DNA from: Wyeomyia smithii
Taxonomy: Eukaryota > Arthropoda > Insecta > Diptera > Culicidae
NCBI RefSeq assembly: GCF_029784165.1
Contig: NC_073695.1
Location: 194,578,857 to 194,642,856, forward strand
Direction: 5' to 3'
Length of the DNA stretch: 64,000 bases
A program made the translations under genes and the position numbers. Positions 59,301-64,000 of this stretch are shown piece by piece. The notes beneath the pieces are model-generated. The model saw only the letters and a program-made list of their open reading frames with translations. It did no database searches and had not been told where the DNA came from. Position 1 is the stretch's first letter; each line of letters begins with the position of its first letter.

Positions 59301-59684
59301 CCGTTTAGTAATATTCCTTATACTGTGAAAGTTTCACATTTGAAAAACAAATTGAAATACTAGCTGAAAATTTAATTTTGTTTTAAATTTTTTGAAATTT
59401 TGAATGATTTTTTGAATGTGGATGAAATTGAACGGTCATGAAGACCGACGAAAAATATGAATTTCGACAAAAAAACTTCATATTTTCACTGAAAATAATT
59501 AAAGTATTTCAAATTGAGGGTCACAATTGTTCAGAATTTCCTCGCTAAGCATACATTTTCTCGGCACCGCCAAAAGTTTATTGAAAATTGCTTTGCAACT
59601 TGTAACAACTGGGTTGTAACAGAAGCGTAAAGATACACTATTTGCACACTTTCCTGAAACTGAAGGTTTCATCAGCACATAGCA
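56350..59684. other. Unassigned interval
   Basis: AT-rich with a GC-richer patch at about 57900-58130 that holds a 90-codon frame (57877-58149) without a recognised domain. No splice model or repeat was supported. Confidence 0.35.
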
Positions 59685-59824
59685 GGGGGGGGGGTCATCC
59701 ACATTCCACGTGGGCAGCTTGGGGGGGGGGGGGGGTGAGCTGGGCATTTGAAGTGTTTGCACTCCATATGATTTTTTTCAGAATTTCTTTGGGTGGTTGT
59801 CCGCGGAGGGGGAGGTGGGGGGGG
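59685..59824 (+). repeat. G-run cluster
   Basis: Runs of G10 (59685-59694), G15 (59721-59735) and GGAGGGGGAGGTGGGG with more G to 59824 lie within 140 bp. This gives G-quadruplex potential on the plus strand and a poly-proline shadow frame on the minus strand. Confidence 0.85.
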
Positions 59825-60211
59825 TCAACATCATCTGTGCGCGTGAAATGTGGATGGTCCCTGATGAAATATACAGGATGTTAAATTCTTTGTTAAGAAT
59901 GTTACTGTACAGGAAGTGATAGAGAGCCTTTTTTCAATTCTGAAAAACGGCTTTAAAAATCTTCCAGTTGACGATATGCCTCATCTCTGCCAGCATGCTT
60001 GGTATTCTCCTCAATATGTGAGAAGAGCAGAGTGAATATTCATCGTTTACCTACTTCTTGTTCAAGATTAGAGCTGCGTGTGGCAATTTTTTACACTACA
60101 CCTTTCTTTCAGTTTTGTGCTGGGTCTCTGTTGCTCGCAGGAAACTAACACACTTACTGCTTACACCAAAACTGAGCGGAAGAAGAATGGTGAATCACTC
60201 TAGAGAAAATA

Positions 60212-61132
60212 CCGTAAACTGGGGTGACTTTGAACACCGGGGTGACTTTGATCACTGTACCTCTTGTTTGGAAATGTGGTAAAAAAGCGCTCGTAGTGCT
60301 TGGGATTTGTCGTAATCTTCACTGATTGTGTGGAAATATGTCTGCATTGCTACTATTCATGCATTTCCTGCTATTTAAAGAGTGTTTTTCATGCTAAAAT
60401 ATTAATTGAAAATGAAGTGTATTTTGACGATTTTTGTTGCATACAAACAATCGGTTCAAGCAAATTCAAAACAACAAGTTTCAATATCTAAAGTTTTTTT
60501 TATTTTGTTCTCGGATTAGTTCTTAAGATGAACGAATATTATAACAATACATTTTATTGTTATTTTTGCAAGTTTTTCCTCGAAGGCAATGTTGAGTCAA
60601 TTCGTATTACATATTTCTTCTTAACAAAAACCGAAGCCGTGAAGTAACATGAAAATTTAGACAACGTCATAAGTCATATTACTCGTGGACTAGTTTCTTA
60701 TGATTTAAGACCACCTTCCCTCTCAGTGGATAATCATTCATATATATTCTAAAAATTTTGTAAGAATCATGGACATTTGCCAACATAAACTGTTCACGTA
60801 GAATGTGAATGGCCCCCAAATTGCTTTCCATATTTATAAACTCGTTTAAGTCGTTTTAGGCTGTTCAATTTAGTGAAAGTATCAAAGTGTTACTCCAAAT
60901 TCAACAAAACAATGAAGTGATCGAAGTCACCCCGGAATGATGATTGGTATAAAATTTTTAGATCATATCTAAAAACAGCAAAATTGTTGCTAAACTTTTG
61001 AAGTAGTGACTGAATCTTTCTCAATGCATGGCAGTACTTATTTTAAAAATATCAAAGAATATTGTTTTCAGTATATTCTGAAAATATTTGGGATACAATC
61101 AAAAAAGTGAGCAAAGTCACCCGAGTTTACGG
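60212..61132. mobile_element. TA-flanked inverted-repeat element (CCGTAAACT ends)
   Basis: Left CCGTAAACTGGGGTGACTTT from 60212, right AAAGTCACCCGAGTTTACGG to 61132, TA on both sides. A second GGGGTGACTTTGATCAC (60240) is mirrored by GATCGAAGTCACCCC (60919). It has no transposase and appears to be a non-autonomous Tc1/mariner-like element. The open frame starting at 61062 begins inside its right end. Confidence 0.8.
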
Positions 61133-61134
61133 TA

Positions 61135-62522
61135 CACAAAAGAACGTCGCGCTCACTGCTGAGATCGATTCGATAGAATTCGAAGAGCAAACATGCGTGA
61201 CGGACGACTGGGTCATTTTTTTCCAGTTTCGTAATGCATACCCAAGCAGCACACGTTGTTACATAGCAGGCAACGTTACGCTTAATGCAACTTGCGTTAA
61301 TGGTGCAAAATTACATCCACTACTTCAATTCAACTGTAATGTAACTGAAAAAGCGCAAGAGGTGGAGCCGATATGTAACCAAAAGTCACAACGATGCTTC
61401 AGCGTACATCAGTATAACACAGTTTTATAGTGTCATTCATGTTAATAATTAGTTAACCATAACATCATGTTGCTTAACTACAACCACAATCAAGTATCTT
61501 TTATTGCTTCATATCCATCAATGAAACAAACCAACACAAAGCATCAATAACCTGTTGAATCATATAGTACGTGGATTTAAGAAAAGAAGAATCAAATTTC
61601 TCTTTTTTTTGTGTTCCCTTTTTTGCGGTGCATCATGCAAAGTAGGATAGACATATTTACGTTGTTGAAAGTCTTAGGTATGGAAGTGAAATCCAACTTT
61701 AGTAAATCTCGTTCTGTGAGAAGATAATCGTTATGCGATTCAAAATTTATCGTGAAATTGAAGCTTTTAGTGCGCATATCTCCAAGCGCCTCTTTTAAAT
61801 GGTAATCTGAAAGGTCTCGAGGATTTTAATATTATTTTGCAAGTTTGAAAATACTTTTTTGTTGAAAATATGCAACCGAAAACAAATGTTCATCAAATAC
61901 TAGCATTGGAAAAAAACAGTCATTGAGGATTATTTGGAAAATATTCGTGTATTATACATTTGAGTTGAAAATGGCTTTCTAAAAAGGTTTTACTTTTTAG
62001 AAAAAAAATATGGCTAAACACAATGTTGCTTTAGTTATATTTTCTTGTTGCATTTATCAAGAAAATATATCCGTGGAATAACAAGGTGCAACATAATGTA
62101 GCTATATTGTTTACTAACCGCATTATAAAAACATGAAGTTTCAATTAAGTTTGAGAACACTACCTTACAATACTGCAATACTGCAGTGCTATAAGTAATA
62201 ATGATTTATTGGAAACTGCACAATTCCATAACGAACCTTTTATGATCTGATTGAAATCTCGTTAATCTTCTCAAAAATTAAAAAAAAAAAACGAATACGA
62301 ACTGCATGCGAACAAACGCGTGTTACTTACAAATATACCTGTCAAATGCCAGAATGTTGTGAACCCCTTGGCGCTTTAATTTATGTCAGCACAGAAACCG
62401 GGACAAGAACAATTTTTTGTGAAACACACAAAGTTAAATGCTCACGCGCAATGAAAACATCTGGTTACACTGGCGTATTGTCTGGAAAAACATTCTGATG
62501 TACGAATCAGATACAGTACAAA
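61135..62522. other. Interval upstream of the gene model
   Basis: A 122-codon frame (61062-61430) continues out of the transposon end into this region and has no recognised domain. The rest is AT-rich. Any promoter of the gene at 62523 should lie here, but no clear TATA box was seen. Confidence 0.35.
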
Positions 62523-63296
62523 ATGGCGTTTTCAGTAGTACAAACGAGAAAAACTTTGTTGTCGAAACCTGCTTTAACTATTGTTCCCTCGCTTTGGGTG
62601 TCGGAAGATACCGTGAAATGGCCACCGAACAACCTTATTACTCTATCCAGGAATGAGCAGGCTTATCCCGGTAAGGAATGGAAAACACAAAAATGCAAAA
62701 TTTTGGGACATCGCTCTTCGTATAAACAAGCCGAGCAACTAATTGAGTATTTGGAAGAGATAACGGATTCCGACGACGCCGCACAACAGAGCCGAGGAAC
62801 GCGATGCCGACCGCCGACAAAGCTGGAAAAAATACGAATGAATTTGTACAGCTTGAAGCCAAAAAACAAGGTATTTTCATTTGATTTATTTTTCTACGTT
62901 TCACATTCTGATCAGACTCTGTTTAACAGGCAGCGAATAATTTGTGCATCACTGATGTACAGCTCGAATTAAATGAAATAAATCCAACACCAAATATTGT
63001 TATACCAGAAGGTGCAATGGGTAAAGCGGATAGGAATTTTCATACATCAAACGATCAGGCGGACTTGATTGCAGTATGTTTTGGAAGTTTTTTTTTGTTT
63101 TTTTTTGTCTACAGTTAAATTATTTTTTCAGATAGAAAATTCCAGTCAAGCAGAATTTTATGTGCAGGATGAAACAGAATTTATTTGTATCAATGAACCG
63201 CCTTACCTGACGGAATTAGTATCACGCAAAACTTTTCCTTATTACCTTAGAAGCAATAGCGCAAAATTGCCTTTAAGGCAACAAACCTATTACTAA
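62523..63296 (+). CDS. Three-exon gene model, 218-aa insect protein of the DUF4806-associated type (tentative)
   Basis: Exon 1 (62523-62870) begins ACAAAATGG, a good start context, and encodes 116 residues ending SLKPKNK. Intron 1 (62871-62929) is GTATTT to AACAG. Exon 2 (62930-63073) gives 48 residues, and intron 2 (63074-63131) is GTATGT to TTCAG. Exon 3 (63132-63296) gives 54 residues and TAA. Both introns are 58-59 bp, phase 0, with T-rich acceptors. The N-terminal part has spaced aromatics, IVPSLWV, VKWPPNNLITLSRNE, EWKTQKCKILG, then an acidic EQLIEYLEEITDSDD. This resembles the N-terminal domain of insect proteins that carry a C-terminal DUF4806, from memory. No DUF4806 is seen before the stop, so the copy may be truncated or continue through an unrecognised splice. 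Function unknown. Confidence 0.6.
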
Positions 63297-63339
63297 AAAG
63301 GCAATAAAATTCTTCCCCAGTCAAGTAACAACACATACT

Positions 63340-63770
63340 GTCATATATTTAGCACGTGTTACGGAAGTACGACTATCTAATAATGGTCGTTTCAACCACA
63401 TGCAACCACATGCAAAAACTGCTCCCTTTTCATCTTAAGTAAAAAAAAAAATCACACACCGTCGCATATGTTGCACATGTTACAAGTTTCTTCAATCTCC
63501 AATTCATCCGGTGAGCGTGTATTAGTTCGCTCGTTGTATGCATACGGAGTAGAGGAAGAATATGACAAGAGCTGCCAAGCAGCATTTTCCCCGTCATAGA
63601 GTATGCAAACGTTGATGATTTCAAAGACTTGAAATGCGTCTTTAAATGACATCACGATCTGTAAACTGCGTTAGAGAAAAACAAAAACATTCGCTTTCTT
63701 GCAAGCTATCCAAAACACATACTCATTGGTTTATGGAAACTCATTTGCACCTGTTTGAAAATACAAAACT
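63340..63770. repeat. Dispersed repeat R1, copy 2 (and a short extra copy)
   Basis: 63440-63770 aligns with 29853-30180. A third fragment, ACATACTGTCATATATTTAG then CACGTGTTAC (63340-63372), repeats its start. It lies directly 3' of the gene model's stop codon. Confidence 0.65.
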
Positions 63771-64000
63771 CGTGCCCATCCAGAACAATATTCGCAACTT
63801 CGGCAACTCTGTTCAGACAGTATAACATATTTTCATTTCATGTAAACACTGGGGGACGAAACGAAAGTGTTTCTAATTAGACATTTGAGGTTGACGGGTG
63901 AGATTCTCATTATGTGTTGATGAAGATAGCAAAAATGAATCTGATCGTTGCATCGATACAAATGCAGCGAGTGAAGTCTTGCTAACACATGCACTGCGGT
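63771..64000. other. Unassigned end of window
   Basis: Nothing could be assigned. Confidence 0.4.

Noticed and set aside
61062..61430. 122-codon open frame
   Set aside because: It starts inside the right end of the TA-flanked element at 60212-61132, and no domain or splice structure is recognisable.

Overview
The window looks like gene-poor, transposon-dense DNA from a large dipteran genome, most likely a culicine (Aedes-type) mosquito. This rests on three tRNA-derived SINE copies with a Pol III B-box, an I-clade LINE, an RTE-like LINE, a DD37E Tc1/mariner remnant and many TA- or TTAA-flanked inverted-repeat elements. Repeats I associate from memory with mosquito genomes (a 142-bp satellite, the CTCAGCTCG/CGAGCTGAG hairpin after a CA run) point the same way. 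The species is inferred. There is no bacterial gene organisation, no tRNA or rRNA gene, no CRISPR array and no recognised viral gene.

Layout. 114-3118: broken RTE-like LINE cut by a 412-bp palindrome. About 3270-7777: DD37E mariner-type transposon split by a 2.66-kb retroposon at 3391-6053. 8239-13700: a mosaic of a TTAA-flanked foldback element (8306-8769), a TA-flanked element (8782-9542) and a tandem array with a higher-order period of about 1.07 kb (10040-13260), which carries a hAT-type MITE with an 8-bp target duplication (12145-12511). 13700-31640: mostly low-complexity or unassigned DNA with SINEs, two hexamer-tailed retroposon families and small inverted-repeat elements. 31650-32625: minus-strand, AT-rich LINE fragment. 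32945-37987: an essentially full-length I-clade LINE with a perfect 12-bp target duplication, disabled by two stops and two frameshifts. 39950-40614: a short non-autonomous relative of the DD37E element. 46034-51740: nested inverted-repeat elements and a composite tandem-repeat block. 51978-56347: SINE, foldbacks and a 2.2-kb TA-flanked element with another element inside. 60212-61132: TA-flanked inverted-repeat element. 62523-63296: the only convincing host-like gene model, three phase-0 exons giving 218 aa.

The main information is the insertion history. Exact target duplications let several nested insertions be ordered: retroposon into the DD37E element, retroposon into the TA element at 47279-49188, hAT MITE into the tandem array, and foldback into the RTE LINE. 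The most interesting signal is a family of three minus-strand retroposons. They share one end, a GAGCAT hexamer repeat, are truncated at different points at the other end, and carry exact direct repeats of 23, 49 and 23 bp. The longest copy is 2.66 kb with no recognisable reverse transcriptase.
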